Source: Nectonema munidae
Lineage: Eukaryota > Nematomorpha > Nectonematoida > Nectonematidae
Assembly (NCBI GenBank): GCA_030549495.1
Contig: JAUIRK010001052.1
Span: 868,001 to 932,000, forward strand
Direction: 5' to 3'
DNA length: 64,000 nt
Part shown: piece after piece, positions 50,666 through 61,823 of the stretch
Position numbering within the stretch: position 1 is the first letter of the stretch
Layout of the letters: each line of letters begins with the position of its first letter
Notes under the pieces: generated by a model
The model's input: only the letters and a program-made list of their open reading frames with translations
What the model was told of the DNA's origin: nothing
Databases searched by the model: none
Translations under genes and position numbers: made by a program

Positions 50666-52929
50666 TAAGAACTCAAAATTTATAGATTTGTCTTCCATTT
50701 CTGTTACCTAGATGGTGGCATAATGTCTATGCGAATTAATTTATAAAAAATATATTTCCTATTAATTTTCAAAAATATTTAGTTGGTTGGTTGGTTTTGA
50801 CACAACTTGTACATCTAAATAAGATCCAAAAATATTTTCAAAAGGTACGGGTGTTCTAAAATTTAATTAATATCATTGATGTAGAAAAAATTATTTAGTA
50901 AAATTTCAAATTTCTTTAAAATTACAAAATCTTTTCATTCTCTTTTGTTTTTAAAAATGATCTTTATTCAAAATGTCAAATAAAATATATATTTATTATA
51001 TCATTTATATACATATTATTATTATTGATTTAAGATCGTAATAGTACATTCCATTAATAAATGGATAAAGATCGTTAAAGCTAAGCGTTAACGATAAATG
51101 CTCACGCACAGCCACTAGACGCCAGTTCAAACCTCATAGTTTGAACACAAAAGTGGAACCTATAAGACTTCAATAGAAGAAACAGGTCTTTCACACTGTA
51201 TACGTTTAGTTATGATGATCAAATACAAGAGTGCATACAATCTCTAGTTATAATTAACATCTTGTATGCAGAATTACAATAAGTATATATTTATTTTAAT
51301 ATAATTGAATTCACTTAATATGCGAACTCGCTGAGCACTTCTATTCATTTGGATCTTTCTAACTACAAATATAATTCCTTTGCTACTTCTATAACCTTTA
51401 TTATTGGTTACATGTTTTTTCTAATTCCTAGGTGAAAGAGAGTTTGTTTTTCCCTCCTGTTTTCCTTAAAATATTAATCATTTCTTTATAGAATTCTTCC
51501 GTGATTCAAATAAATAATTTATTGCAAGACATTTTTTGAAAATTAATCTATCCCGTCAAATAATTTATTAAATCTCTCAATGAATTTTGAAATTAAAAAC
51601 AAAAATAAATTTTAAATACAAAATTTTTCAATAAATATAGTATTTATTTACTTAATACACCATTTTATGATGCATAATTAACCTAAAACTTTCCATCTGT
51701 CTGTAAATTAATTTTCACATGTAACCTAACTGACTCACAGGATAAGCTAACTGAATACTTTCATCTTTTCTAAAACACTTAATTTTACATAACTACATCA
51801 ACATCAATGAATTTCTAAGGGAGTTTACCCTTATCTTTAATGTTTATATATTTTAATATCTACAGATAACTCGAGTCTTGGGGATCCAACAAATCATTTT
51901 AGTTATCCGAAGTTAGAGTTAAACGAATGATCAGTATCATATATTTTCTTGAATGAATATATTTTTGATCATAACTATTCTCTGATACTTCCAGGTACAA
52001 ATTTAAGGAAGCAAAACCTCAAAAAAATTTAATGTATTTATTTTATAAAAAAAAATAACGAGAGTATATATACAAAAATACGATAATTTACGTTGAAAAG
52101 GTCATAAAATTTTGTGCCTACACGCTTAAAGATAATAATAAAATATGGTAAAATAATTCAAAGCAATTCATAGGGCTGCAAATATCTCAGTGCTGAAAAT
52201 GTTCTACAGCGAAATGAATGAAAGCATACGTAATTTACACTTTTATTGATTTTTCATAAAAACTTTATATTCAAAGCATCTGAAATATATAGCAACATGA
52301 TGGACTGCAATTGACAGATAGCATTGAAATTTTTATCCAGAATAATTGAAGTTATAAATTAACATAAGAAGAAGCATGAATTACTTCGATTTAACTGAAA
52401 ATTCCACCTATCCGATTTTGAGTAAAACGAAAATTTAGCATGTGTGAATATGGCTAAGACAGGTACAGCGACTCCACTTCGAGGTATGTTAAGTTTCCAA
52501 TTATGCGACTTCGAGTTATCGATACTAGATGTATATCTAGTAAAGATGTTTATCTATAAACTATTACCCTAGGATAAATTCAAAATGATATCTAAATACA
52601 AAAAACTCGACACACAAATATGTTCTTTATTTACAAATAAGAACTTAAAATTAAAAATAATATTAAATAAATGCTTTAAATAAAAAGATACACAGATATT
52701 TAAGTTTGAACGAGCCCTGGTAATAGAGTAATCTTATGTCTCCCATTTGCTTGCCAGGCGACATATATTAGTAATTATTTAAATTAAAAAATTATTTGTT
52801 ATTATTTTTTTTATAATTTAATATCAAATTAATAATTTATATTAGTTTTATCCTGACAATAATTCTTCAATGTATATTTACCTTATTCTCTGAATATTTA
52901 AATTTGTTTTTATCAATTTGGGTAAAAAG
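50666..52929. other. No gene recognised; possible SINE relics
   Basis: A TTGGTTGGTTGGTTTTG tract near 50783 resembles the reverse of the family C SINE tail. Around 51110-51150 a B-box-like AGTTCAAACCTC follows a weak A-box-like stretch; it could be an old SINE. Otherwise AT-rich. TTGGGTAAAAAGTCCCACCC at about 52917 may be a transposon end, but I found no partner. Confidence 0.35.
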
Positions 52930-53237
52930 TCCCACCCTTTATAAATGCAGTGATTAGAAAAACAAGAACTAAAGTACTCACTAAATGTATTAGCTCTCTC
53001 AACATCTGTCGACAAAGGAAACCCATCAGATTCTATTTATGTAGAAGGAAACTTTTTTAGAAGTGTGAAAGAAGCTTCTTCTCATGAAATACCCTAGCTT
53101 TGCGCGTCTCTTTTCTTAAAACATTCAGTACTTGTTTATACATGGTAAAGATACCTTCACATCTAAACTTGATAAAATTTGCAAAAAGTCTTTTCTTTTT
53201 TTTAAACAAAATTCTATTTCTTCTAGTAAAATAGTTA
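52930..53237 (-). mobile_element. LINE C, 3' piece, minus strand
   Basis: The minus frame 53269-53057 reads ILKIYDRINYFTRRNRILFK and CEGIFTMYKQVLNVLRKETR. This fits the basic linker between endonuclease and reverse transcriptase in CR1/Jockey-like LINEs (compare LINE B near 37300). The 5' part of the same LINE is found beyond the plus-strand LINE D at 57347-57925, so LINE D split it. RT itself is not recognised further left. Confidence 0.65.
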
Positions 53238-53259
53238 ATACGGTCATATATCTTCAAAA

Positions 53260-53468
53260 TGCAACGCATCTTTACCTAACTGTGCGCACTGCGGCCACCG
53301 TGGGCATGCTACTTCATCCTGTACCCACTAAATGACAATAGCAAAATTTCTTGCATAAATTGTCGGCAACCACACCTTGCAACATCTAAACTCTGTAGTT
53401 TCTACATAAACCATAACAATCTAATCGTATCTCAACATAACCAAATCATAGACAACTACTCATGCTAA
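53260..53468 (+). pseudogene. LINE D ORF1 end with CCHC zinc knuckles
   Basis: Codons from 53260 give CNASLPNCAHCGHRGHATSS then C, a C-x2-C-x4-H-x4-C knuckle. After one frame change, CINCRQPHLATSKLC forms a second knuckle (53352 onward). The frame ends at TAA 53466-53468, overlapping the ORF2 start as ATGCTAA. These are Gag-like nucleic-acid binding motifs of LINE ORF1 proteins. The N-terminal part is missing through 5' truncation. Confidence 0.75.
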
Positions 53469-55672
53469 CTATTTTACATATAAATCTAAATCACTTAAAA
53501 ACTGCTTGGAACAACCTTCACAACATCTTACACTCACACACTTACGACATTATATCAATAAATGAACCATACATTCACATCCCACACAAAATTGCCGACT
53601 ACGTACTCCTACACATACCCCCACTAACAGCATACTCAGCCTGTATATTCATAAAACAATCAATTACTAATACACCACTATATCAATACTCTAATTCAAA
53701 CTACTTCTTCACACTTATTCCCTCAAATTCCAAATCCTTACTCTTTTGCTCTCTCTACTCCCAACCATCCTTAAACCACCCCATACCTAACAACTTCTCT
53801 CGATCACTCACACAAATCAAACATAACATAGGCAACAACCACCACATAGCTATATCCACCGACTTAAATGCTAGATCATACCTCTGGGACATAAAATCAA
53901 ACAGACGAGGTTCACTCACACTCGAATTTTTAGCATCTCACAATCTAACAATAGCTGACAATGATAAATTCCCAACCTTCAGACGACTACATCTAAATAA
54001 CCTATATCAATCACACAACGATCTAACCATCATTTCCAACCAAACAAGAAATATAGTTCACAACTGGCGCATCTTAGACATCCCATCCGCCTCCGACAAC
54101 ACATACATAACCTTTCAAATCGACCTCACTACTAAACCCTCAAAAAGCCCAAATCCTAACTATGGCAAAAAAATATTCTGGACAGCATTTTTTCACAATC
54201 TTAAATCTAAGCTAGACAACATCACCCTGACCACAGATACAACAAATAATATCGAAACATCTGCTCTTCAACTCAACAAGTCCATCACAGCAAGCATTCA
54301 CGCCGCAACTCCTACAAACCAGCTTCCTAAAAGACAGCACGCTCCTTTTTGGAACCGTACCTTAAACAATCTCAAACAACAATTACGCAAATCCTTAAAA
54401 AATCTAAGAAAAACCAACACTCACAATAACATTCAACATTACTTCTTCCTTAAAACTCAATATCAATCAGAAATAAAAAAAGCTAAAAAACAAGCCTGGA
54501 AACATTTTTGTAATCAAACTCCAACAAACCCATGGTCAATCATTAACAAACTTACACACAAAAAACACACAGCATCACTCTCTAATCTCCTTTGAAATAA
54601 TCAAGGTTCAATATTTATCAACCACCCTTCACTTAACACTCTATTTCCCGCAGACACTAATGTAACTGACAATATTACCCATACACTTACTAGAATGGAA
54701 ACAAAAACATACCTACTAAACAACACCATTAACTCTTTCCCAGAAATTACAATCAAAGAACTAAACAAAACCATTGATTCTATGAAAACCAAATCTTCAA
54801 GCAGCCTTGACTTCATCTCTACTAAACACGTGAAGAAAGCATACCACATACTACACCCTCATCTCCTCAACATATTAAACGCCTGCCTCAGACTAAGCTA
54901 TTTCCCAAATATTTGGAAAATATGCAAACTAGTGCTAATCCCCAAACCAAATCGAAACCACAATTCAATTAAAAACTGGCGACCAATTTCTCTATTACCA
55001 ACCTTAGGCAAAATCCTTGAAAAACTTCTACGAAAACGCATGATCCATTACATCCTCAAAAATAACCTAATACACCCGAATCAATTCGCATATTTACCAA
55101 ATAAAAGCACCGAATTAGCCCTATCTCGCCTAACCCTTTACCTAGAAAAAACACTAAATAACCAGAATATCGCAACAACCACATTTCTCGATATGGCAAA
55201 TGCTTTCAACGCTGCATGGCACCCTGCAATCATCAAAAATCTCATCGACAAAAAATACCCCACATACATAATCAAATTCATAAACAACTACCTTCAAAAG
55301 CGCATTCTCATCCTACTACATAACAACAATACATACATTCAGAAACTAACTCTATCCACTCCGCAAGGGGGTAGCCTATCAGATATCCTATGGCTAATCC
55401 TCATCAACCCCATTCTTAATTTTATCAACTCAAAATCCGACATTGCCCAATGCTACTCTGATGACATCTTATTCACCTTCTCAAACACACTACAACTAAA
55501 CAACATCAATCGCACTGCTGATCTAATCACACAAATACAATCAATGGCCACCAACTACAAAGTCTCCTTCAACTCAAACAAACTAAAACTTATACACTTC
55601 ACACGAAAAAGAATAACTCCACTACCACTGAAACTAAACACATCAAACCACTCACTCCTGAATCACACATAA
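53462..55672 (+). pseudogene. LINE D ORF2: endonuclease and reverse transcriptase
   Basis: ATG at 53462 opens the AP-endonuclease domain (ILHINLNHLKTAWNNLHNIL, DIISINEPYI, STDLNARSYLWD, SHNDLTIIS, DIPSASDNTYITFQI). A basic linker leads to a single in-frame TGA at 54593-54595; the same frame then carries RT: IWKICKLVLIPKPN, NWRPISLLPTLGKILEKLLR, NQFAYLPNKSTELALSRL, FLDMANAFNAAW, TPQGGSLSDILW and the catalytic CYSDDILF (Ser in place of the usual Ala). The frame is lost near 55635 and the RT tail (KYLGVTFQSNLKFTLHLKN, IQYGSLAWGSSLKF) continues in another. So it carries at least one stop and one frameshift, but little else is lost. Homologous to I/LOA/R1-group polymerases. Confidence 0.88.
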
Positions 55673-56309
55673 AATATCTAGGCGTCACATTTCAATCTAA
55701 TCTAAAATTTACACTCCATCTCAAAAACATATACACAAAACTCTCACCAACTTTATTTTCTCTAAGAAAAGCTATCTCATACAAGTGGGGTCTTCATCCA
55801 AAAATCTCTAAGTACATCTACAAATCTATCATACTTCTAGTCATACAATATGGCTCACTTGCCTGGGGTAGCTCACTCAAATTCCAAATTTCACTGACCC
55901 ACCTCAACAAAATACACCGCCTTTGCTTACTCACAATAACAAACGCATTTCACACTACTTCTACAGCAAAACTTGAACTTCTTACACATACACTACCCTT
56001 ACACCTAAACCTTAAGAAAAACATAATTAAAAAATATCTTACTACCTTCCACTCCACACAAGCTCCACATAACTTCACGAACTTTTACTCAACTGACACC
56101 TCGCCCTCACTCAACTTTTTCAATTCCCTTCTTGAACAATATATGCCACAACTTGCTCACTACCAAGTTTTACCACACTTACATCCATACTCCCTAGTTC
56201 ACCCATCGAAATCGACCCCATACTCAACTCATATATGCCACCACAAATTCTTAGCACTCAACTCCATAAAACATCAACGCGACTCAAATGCGCACTAACA
56301 ACTCTCAAT

Positions 56310-56680
56310 TTTTACCGACGGTTCAAAATCACGCAACAAAGCAACCGCTGCATGCGCCTTTTTCAATCATAACACAAGCAATCCTTTCTTCACACAACAA
56401 ATGCAGACAGACAATAACACCTCCGCATACGAAACTGAAACCCTAGCACTTCTAACATCATGCAATCACATCTTTGATAACCTAACCTTCTTTACATCCA
56501 AATTCAAGCACATAATTTTTTTCATAGACTCTCAAAACATAATTAAAGACCTACAACTTAACAGAAAAATTCCCCTTTCAACACTAAACCTAGCCAAGAA
56601 ATTAATAAACCTAAGCAACCATTTCTCAATTAAACATTTCTGGTTGTCCTGCCCATTCCTCCTCCTTTGAAAATTTTTTA
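56310..56680 (+). pseudogene. LINE D RNase H domain
   Basis: After a stop at about 56296 the frame reads IFTDGSKSRNKATAACAFF, then AYETETLALLTSCNHIFDN and HIIFFIDSQNIIKDLQ. These are the first three RNase H carboxylate blocks (TDGSK, E.LAL, DSQ). RNase H is carried by the I, LOA and Tad groups, not by most R1 or Jockey elements, so it narrows the placement. The final conserved block (SHS/GH.GI..NE.AD) is reduced to FWLSCPFLLL before a stop. Confidence 0.8.
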
Positions 56681-57346
56681 GTAGATCTCTTATGTAAATC
56701 CACATCCATAACACCACAACATGTCTTAACCCACGCCCTCCCTCTATCCACCTTTGAAACATCCATAAATACCTCAACTTCAAACGAATGGCTTCACTCA
56801 AATAACATCTCCCTTATCCCAATTTGCACTAAATAAAAACATTACTCCTCCTCGCAACATTATAAGATGGTTCACCTCACATTGCCCTTGTTACGCTTAT
56901 TTCTACAATTTTAATTTGCACTCTAATCCTTTTTGCAGATTCGGCTGCCCTCATATCGAAACTCCAATTCACATTATCCTCTATTGCCCAATATTCTCAT
57001 CAGAACGAACCACACTCATTGAAAAAACTTATTTATATATAAAAGATCTTCCCTCTTCTCTACTATAATTCTTATCATACCCCAAAATCATTCACCACAT
57101 CTCTCTTTTCCTCAATATAATAGAACCATTACTCTCTACTCACCAACACTTAACTCCACCCTTATTAAACACCTTGCATAATCACACACAGGCTACCTAA
57201 TTTATACTCTTTCCACCTCACCAAGCTTTCTCATTTCTACTTTAGATTCTAAACCCAATACCCATCCTTACAAATCCCCAAGTTAGCAATTAATGCAAGC
57301 ATATCAACCAACGTTGGAAAGTGCTTAGATATCTCCTACCTACCTA

Positions 57347-57925
57347 CTAGTAAAATAGTTACGAAATTTTCTATTAAACTTTTTCAAAGGAATATACTTT
57401 TCTATAAGAGAATAGAGTTTACTTGTGAAAAAAGAATAAAACTCATCAAATTCAGAATTCTCTATAGCATTCCAATAAATTTTGAGAAAATCCGAATACC
57501 ATAGTTTCCAGATTGAAAATTATGTTTATTGTTGCTTCAGTTAGTAACTGAGAAAAATATATTTCTTGTAATCAATTCATTTTGATGTTTATCAGTGTTA
57601 TTATACATCGAATTCAAATTAATTTCCGGGTAATTGAAATCTCCTAGAACTATTATATTACTATGTTAAAATTTTGAGTAAAGTAAACTAAGAAGGGAAA
57701 TTATTTTATTTGAAGATTCCAATAAAAGAGAATTAGGACTTCTGTATATACAGCAAAATATGAATTCTTGGTTTTTGAATATAATTCTTAAATTGAGATA
57801 CTCCATAAATATAGGGCTAATAAATAAAGTATTAGAATAGGAGCAAAAATTACGAAATATTACAAAATTCTCAATATCATAGACAGTAGGATTGATCAAA
57901 ATAAACTTCTTCATTCAAAGAACTT
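57347..57925 (-). mobile_element. LINE C, 5' piece, endonuclease, minus strand
   Basis: The minus frame 57914-57666 reads INPTVYDIENFVIFRNFCSY and FIFCCIYRSPNS, the CIYRSPNS block of LINE endonucleases. Its continuation is at 52930-53237, on the far side of LINE D. The first 15 bp (57347-57361) are the duplicated target of LINE D. Confidence 0.7.
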
Positions 57926-58081
57926 CAGTCATTGTAGTTACTGAAATTTATCCATCTTTCAAAATATAGGTCAATTCAACACAGATCTAAAGTTATAGAA
58001 GCTAAAGTTACAAAAAAAAATTGATGCAAAGAGCCAATATACAGAATTTTTTTTCAGAATAATAATTGCTCATTTGCATTT

Positions 58082-59310
58082 CAAGACCTACAACTTGATA
58101 GAAAAATTCACCTTCCAACACTAAGCCTAGCCAAAAAATTAATCAACCTTAGCAACAATTTCTCAATTAAACTATTCTGGTGCTCCGCCTATTCCTCCTC
58201 CTTTGAGAATTTTTTTGAAGACCTCCTTTTTAAATCTACATCCTTAAGATCACAACATATCTTAAACACCACCCTCCCTTTATTCACTTTTGAAACATGC
58301 ATAAATAACTCAATTAATATTGAATGGCTTAACTCAAACAACATACCTACCCCTTATCTGATTTGCACTAAATAAAAACATTACTCTTCCTCGCAATATA
58401 ATAAAATGGTTCACCTTAAATTGCCCATGTTACGCTTACTTCTATAATTTTAATTTGCACTTTAACCCTTTTTGCAGATTTGGCTGCCCTCATATTGAAA
58501 CTTTAATTCATATTATTCTTTATTGTCCAATATTTTCATCAGAGCGAACCAAACTCATTGAAAAAGCATATTTACATTTTAAAGATGGTCTGACTTTTCC
58601 CCAAACTAACCCAAACTCAAGTAAATTGATGCATTGATTACTCATATTCTTATAAAAATATTTGAAAAATAAAAATTTTAATCAATTTATGTGTTTATGT
58701 GTTTTTTTATATTTGTTTTCTACATTTTAAAAATTTCGATTTCTTTTTAAGTTTTTTATATTTTCTTTTTTAAACTACTTTACTCCAGTCTTATCAAGTT
58801 TTAGAATAAAGTTGGAACAGTTTAGAAAGAAAAACTGTTAAAACTCAAAAAACTTTTTGAGAAATAAAAATTAAAAAAACTGAACAATTAACCTTTTATT
58901 TTTTTTACTTTTTTTTATTATTATTATTTTTTAAATGAAAAATGATTTTTTTGTATGAGTTTAGTAGAGTTTGGGTGATTTGGGTAAAAATTCAGACCGT
59001 TTTAAAGATCTTCCCTCTCTACTAAACTTCTTATCATACCCCAAGATCATTCAACACACCTATCTCTTCCTTAATATAATAGAACCATTCCTCTCTACCC
59101 ACCAATACTTAAATCTACACATATCAAACATCATCACATAACCATACACAAGCAACCTAGATCATACTTTTCACCTCACTAAAGCTTTCTTACTTATATT
59201 TTAGATCATAAACACACATTCCATCCTTACAAATCCACAAGTTAGTAATTGATGCAAGCATATCAACCTAGGTTGGAAAGTGCTTAGATATCTCCTACCT
59301 ACCTAAATAT
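58082..59310 (+). mobile_element. Second LINE D-family copy, 3' fragment, split by a TIR element
   Basis: 58082-58586 matches 56548-57050 (GACCTACAACTT.A.AGAAAA, NFSIK, CRFGCPHIETLIHIILYC), and 59000-59310 matches 57052-57346 (GATCTTCCCTCT, CTTATCATACCCCAA.ATCAT, and the TCTCCTACCTACCT tail). The copy is 5'-truncated inside RNase H and retains the zinc motif. Its two halves are separated by the 413 bp element at 58587-58999. No duplication flanking this copy was fixed. Confidence 0.85.
58587..58999. mobile_element. 413 bp TIR element with 10 bp target duplication
   Basis: The left end GGTCTGACTTTTCCCC and the right end (reverse strand) GGTCTGAATTTTTACC continue as a diverged inverted repeat of about 45 bp sharing ACCCAAACTC and TAAA..CAT.CA. 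TTTTAAAGAT is duplicated at 58577-58586 and 59000-59009. The uninterrupted relative at about 57045 confirms the empty site (ATAAAAGATCTTCCC). A 9-10 bp duplication with a GG start points to MULE or Merlin-type transposition. Non-coding. Confidence 0.82.
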
Positions 59311-60990
59311 TCGTATAAATAACAAAATATTTATCTTCCTTTGGCACTCCGGCTCACTTTTTTGGGCTGATTTAATTTGGTCTCGACTATTAGAATGTGT
59401 ATACATTCATATATTTCAACGATGTTCCAGAGGGTTAAATAAATTTTGAAAATCTCTATCTTACCAAACTGACCAAATGACTTGTCCACAAATATAACAA
59501 AATTTATTAGGATAATTTCTACATTTTCTATTCATTTTTATATCTTAAACAAATAATAAAACATTTAAATCGATAGTATTTAAATTTGGTATATTGTAAA
59601 TAGAGATACAATTAAAATATAAATTATAAATAGAAAATATAATTGATTTAGTATATTGTAAATAGAGAGAGTATAGACATTTAAAAAATGAGATTGAAAA
59701 AAAATTTGACCTGATTGAAAAAAAAAAATGCCAGAATTGAATTCAGCGTACTCGAAAACATAAGCTAAAATAACTTAGACAGCAAAAATGTCGCAGACCA
59801 GTGTTATAAATTCAGTTAAAACCTGTTTTTAACTTTTTGTCATGTACATTATAAAAAGTAACTAATTGTTGGTCAATAATTATAAACAAATGTGTTTTCA
59901 AAATTTTTATAAATTAAAATATAATTTAGCTGTAAATATGATAATGAGTATCTTCCATTTAAATCAGCTACCCATATTTAGAAATTTTTTTTTTGGTACA
60001 CTTGTAGTAGAATATAAATAACTTATAAACAAAATAATTCTGTATTTAATTTAAAAAAGAGAGATAGATCATTCGTATTTTTGTTTAGAAAAATAATGAA
60101 TATTTGTTATAATTGATTCCATCTTTATTTTAATGGCGTTTTTAAAGATTTTATAGTATAAACTTATGATTACATAACTATATAATATTAATGGCATCAA
60201 ACATTGATATTGGTAATATAAAAATTTTGTTTATAAATTAATAATTATTTCTATTTTTCATTATTGTCGTGGAATTCAACTAAATTTCATAGTAAATTTA
60301 GATAATTTGTTCGCATAAAGTAGTCTCTGTAGATGCTATTATGAATGTATTTTTGTATTAAAATTTGAATAGAATTTTGATTAAAAATTCTGCTCTAGAA
60401 ATTTTTTGGGATCAAGTGTCAAAAAATTCAAGTAAAGAATCTTACTCCAAAAAATTCAAGTAAAGAATCTGACTCCAGAAAATTATCTTGAGTTAGTGTT
60501 CTTTTATCTAATTTTAAACCCATCATAAATTCGATTTTAGAGTTAGTGTTAGTAAAACAGGTAGAGTGATTTAATTTTAGATTAAGTATTAACAAAATTT
60601 GATTTTAATTTTGGAGTTAGTATTAACAAAACCTGATTTTAATTTTAAAGTTAGTATTATATACATTATGTGTAAATGATTATAATCAAAAGGTTTTTTA
60701 TATAGCATGAAAAAATTTAAAATTGAAAATACATATATTGATTAATCAATTGAAAAACATTATCAAATTTGATATTGTGAAATTTGCGAGCAAAAATTTT
60801 CAAAAACGGTTTCCCCATATCTATCTCTCCAAATCATCTCGAATATGTATGTTTCTAACATATTTTTTCTACATCCTTTCATATCCTTTCTATCGATGTG
60901 TGAACTCCCGTGTTCTTATCAACAAAATTCTGAAAATGATTTACAGTTTTATGATTTATGTTCAATTTTTTTTAATATTTTCAAATAAGA
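59311..60990. other. No gene; short tandem repeats
   Basis: GTATATTGTAAATAGAGA occurs twice about 63 bp apart near 59590-59670. At 60421-60485 AAAAATTCAAGTAAAGAATC is repeated in tandem. At 60530-60660 the phrase GATTTTAATTTT.GAGTTAGTATTAACAAAA recurs three to four times. All are local, imperfect and non-coding. Confidence 0.5.
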
Positions 60991-61330
60991 TCACTGATCA
61001 GAATGGATTGTAGTTACCGGTCTTACAATTTTTTGAATAATTGGCAAAAGGGTGTTGGCTGTTTTGTCTTTTACTATCTCCATATATCCAACAGAAGGAT
61101 GAAAAGAGGTATCAACCAGACTAAAAATCCATATAGCTTTTTCTGGAGCTCCTCCTTTATGAAATTGAACCTTATGTGAAAAGCATGACTCATCAATTTC
61201 GACAATTTTACCTGGCCCTCCCAGTTTAATGGAATTTTTAACCATATGATTTTTACAAATTTCTCTTAAAAAACTAAACTAATCTATTGCAGTTTTTCGA
61301 AAAACTGAAGCTATTAAAGTTGTTTTTTAA
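60991..61330 (-). mobile_element. Merlin (ISXO2/IS1595-like) transposase fragment
   Basis: The minus frame from 61245 reads GGPGKIVEIDESCFSHKVQF, HKGGAPEKAIWIFSLVDTSF and DKTANTLLPIIQKIVRPVTT then IHSDQ. This is the ISXO2-like DDE core: ID-ES-F with the first Asp, and HSD with the second. Upstream of the ATG, in the same frame, a stop replaces a likely Trp and is preceded by SVFRKTAID, with SFLREICKNH following, the usual lead-in, so the true start is further up. The last catalytic block (the histidine/glutamate part) is missing. Clearer and longer than the copy at 20570-21040. Confidence 0.82.
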
Positions 61331-61507
61331 CAGAAATTTCCAAGCTTCATAAATACATGACATGTAGCCACTGATTTATTTTAAATTTGATTTGGCAAAA
61401 AAAAAGAATTTTGCCTAATTGACTTTGATGTTTTATATTTTTCACAGATTTTTTTGCTTTAAAAACTTTATAATTTGTATATTGTCACTTTTTTGTTTGT
61501 TTATTTT

Positions 61508-61645
61508 TTATTAGGTCATCAGCATGAAAAAAAATTATATCAGGTTTTTGACTAATCGTTATTTTAAAAATGGCAGCGATATTTCTTGAAGTAACTACCG
61601 AAACTATAAATTACACTTGAAACATCTATCAATACGCTTTCCGTG
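61508..61645 (+). repeat. Diverged solo copy of the 61824 element's terminal repeat
   Basis: TTATTAGGTCATCAGCATGAA, CTAATCGTTA, GATATTTCTTGAAGTAACTACC and GAAACTATAAATTACACTTG align in order with the left arm at 61824-62002 (TTATTAGGTCGTAAGAATGA ... CTAATCGTTA ... GAATATTACC.AAACTATAG). Same orientation, shortened in the middle. It may be a relic of another copy. Confidence 0.5.
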
Positions 61646-61823
61646 ATGTTAATAAAAACTCACATGAAGTTTATTTTTATCACAAGTAGATTATTCAAAC
61701 ATGATTGATACGATTTATTCAATTAGATGATTGATTTATTTTTGACTTTATTTCCGCTCTTTTTCTTCACCTTATCTTGTTATATTTATTTTTTTCAACT
61801 ATTCTTTACTTATAGATATTTAT

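Larger units (their letters stand above)
53238..57346 (+). mobile_element. LINE D, I/LOA-like (R1 group) with RNase H, 5'-truncated
   Basis: A 4.1 kb plus-strand LINE flanked by the exact 15 bp duplication CTAGTAAAATAGTTA (53223-53237 and 57347-57361). It contains the end of ORF1 with two zinc knuckles, ORF2 with endonuclease, RT and RNase H, a C-terminal CCHC motif (CRFGCPHIETPIHIILYC, near 56937) and a tail ending CCTACCTACCTA instead of poly(A). The sense strand is strikingly rich in A and C and poor in G, unlike its surroundings. It inserted into LINE C in the opposite direction. The perfect duplication and the few disabling changes make it one of the younger insertions here. Confidence 0.9.

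Noticed and set aside
51090-51160. Fourth SINE family around AGTTCAAACCTC
   Set aside because: The B box fits but the A box is weak and no second copy is seen in the window.
57330-57346. CCTACCTACCTA as telomeric repeat
   Set aside because: It is the 3' tail of a LINE, repeated at the end of the second copy, and the unit is 4 bp.
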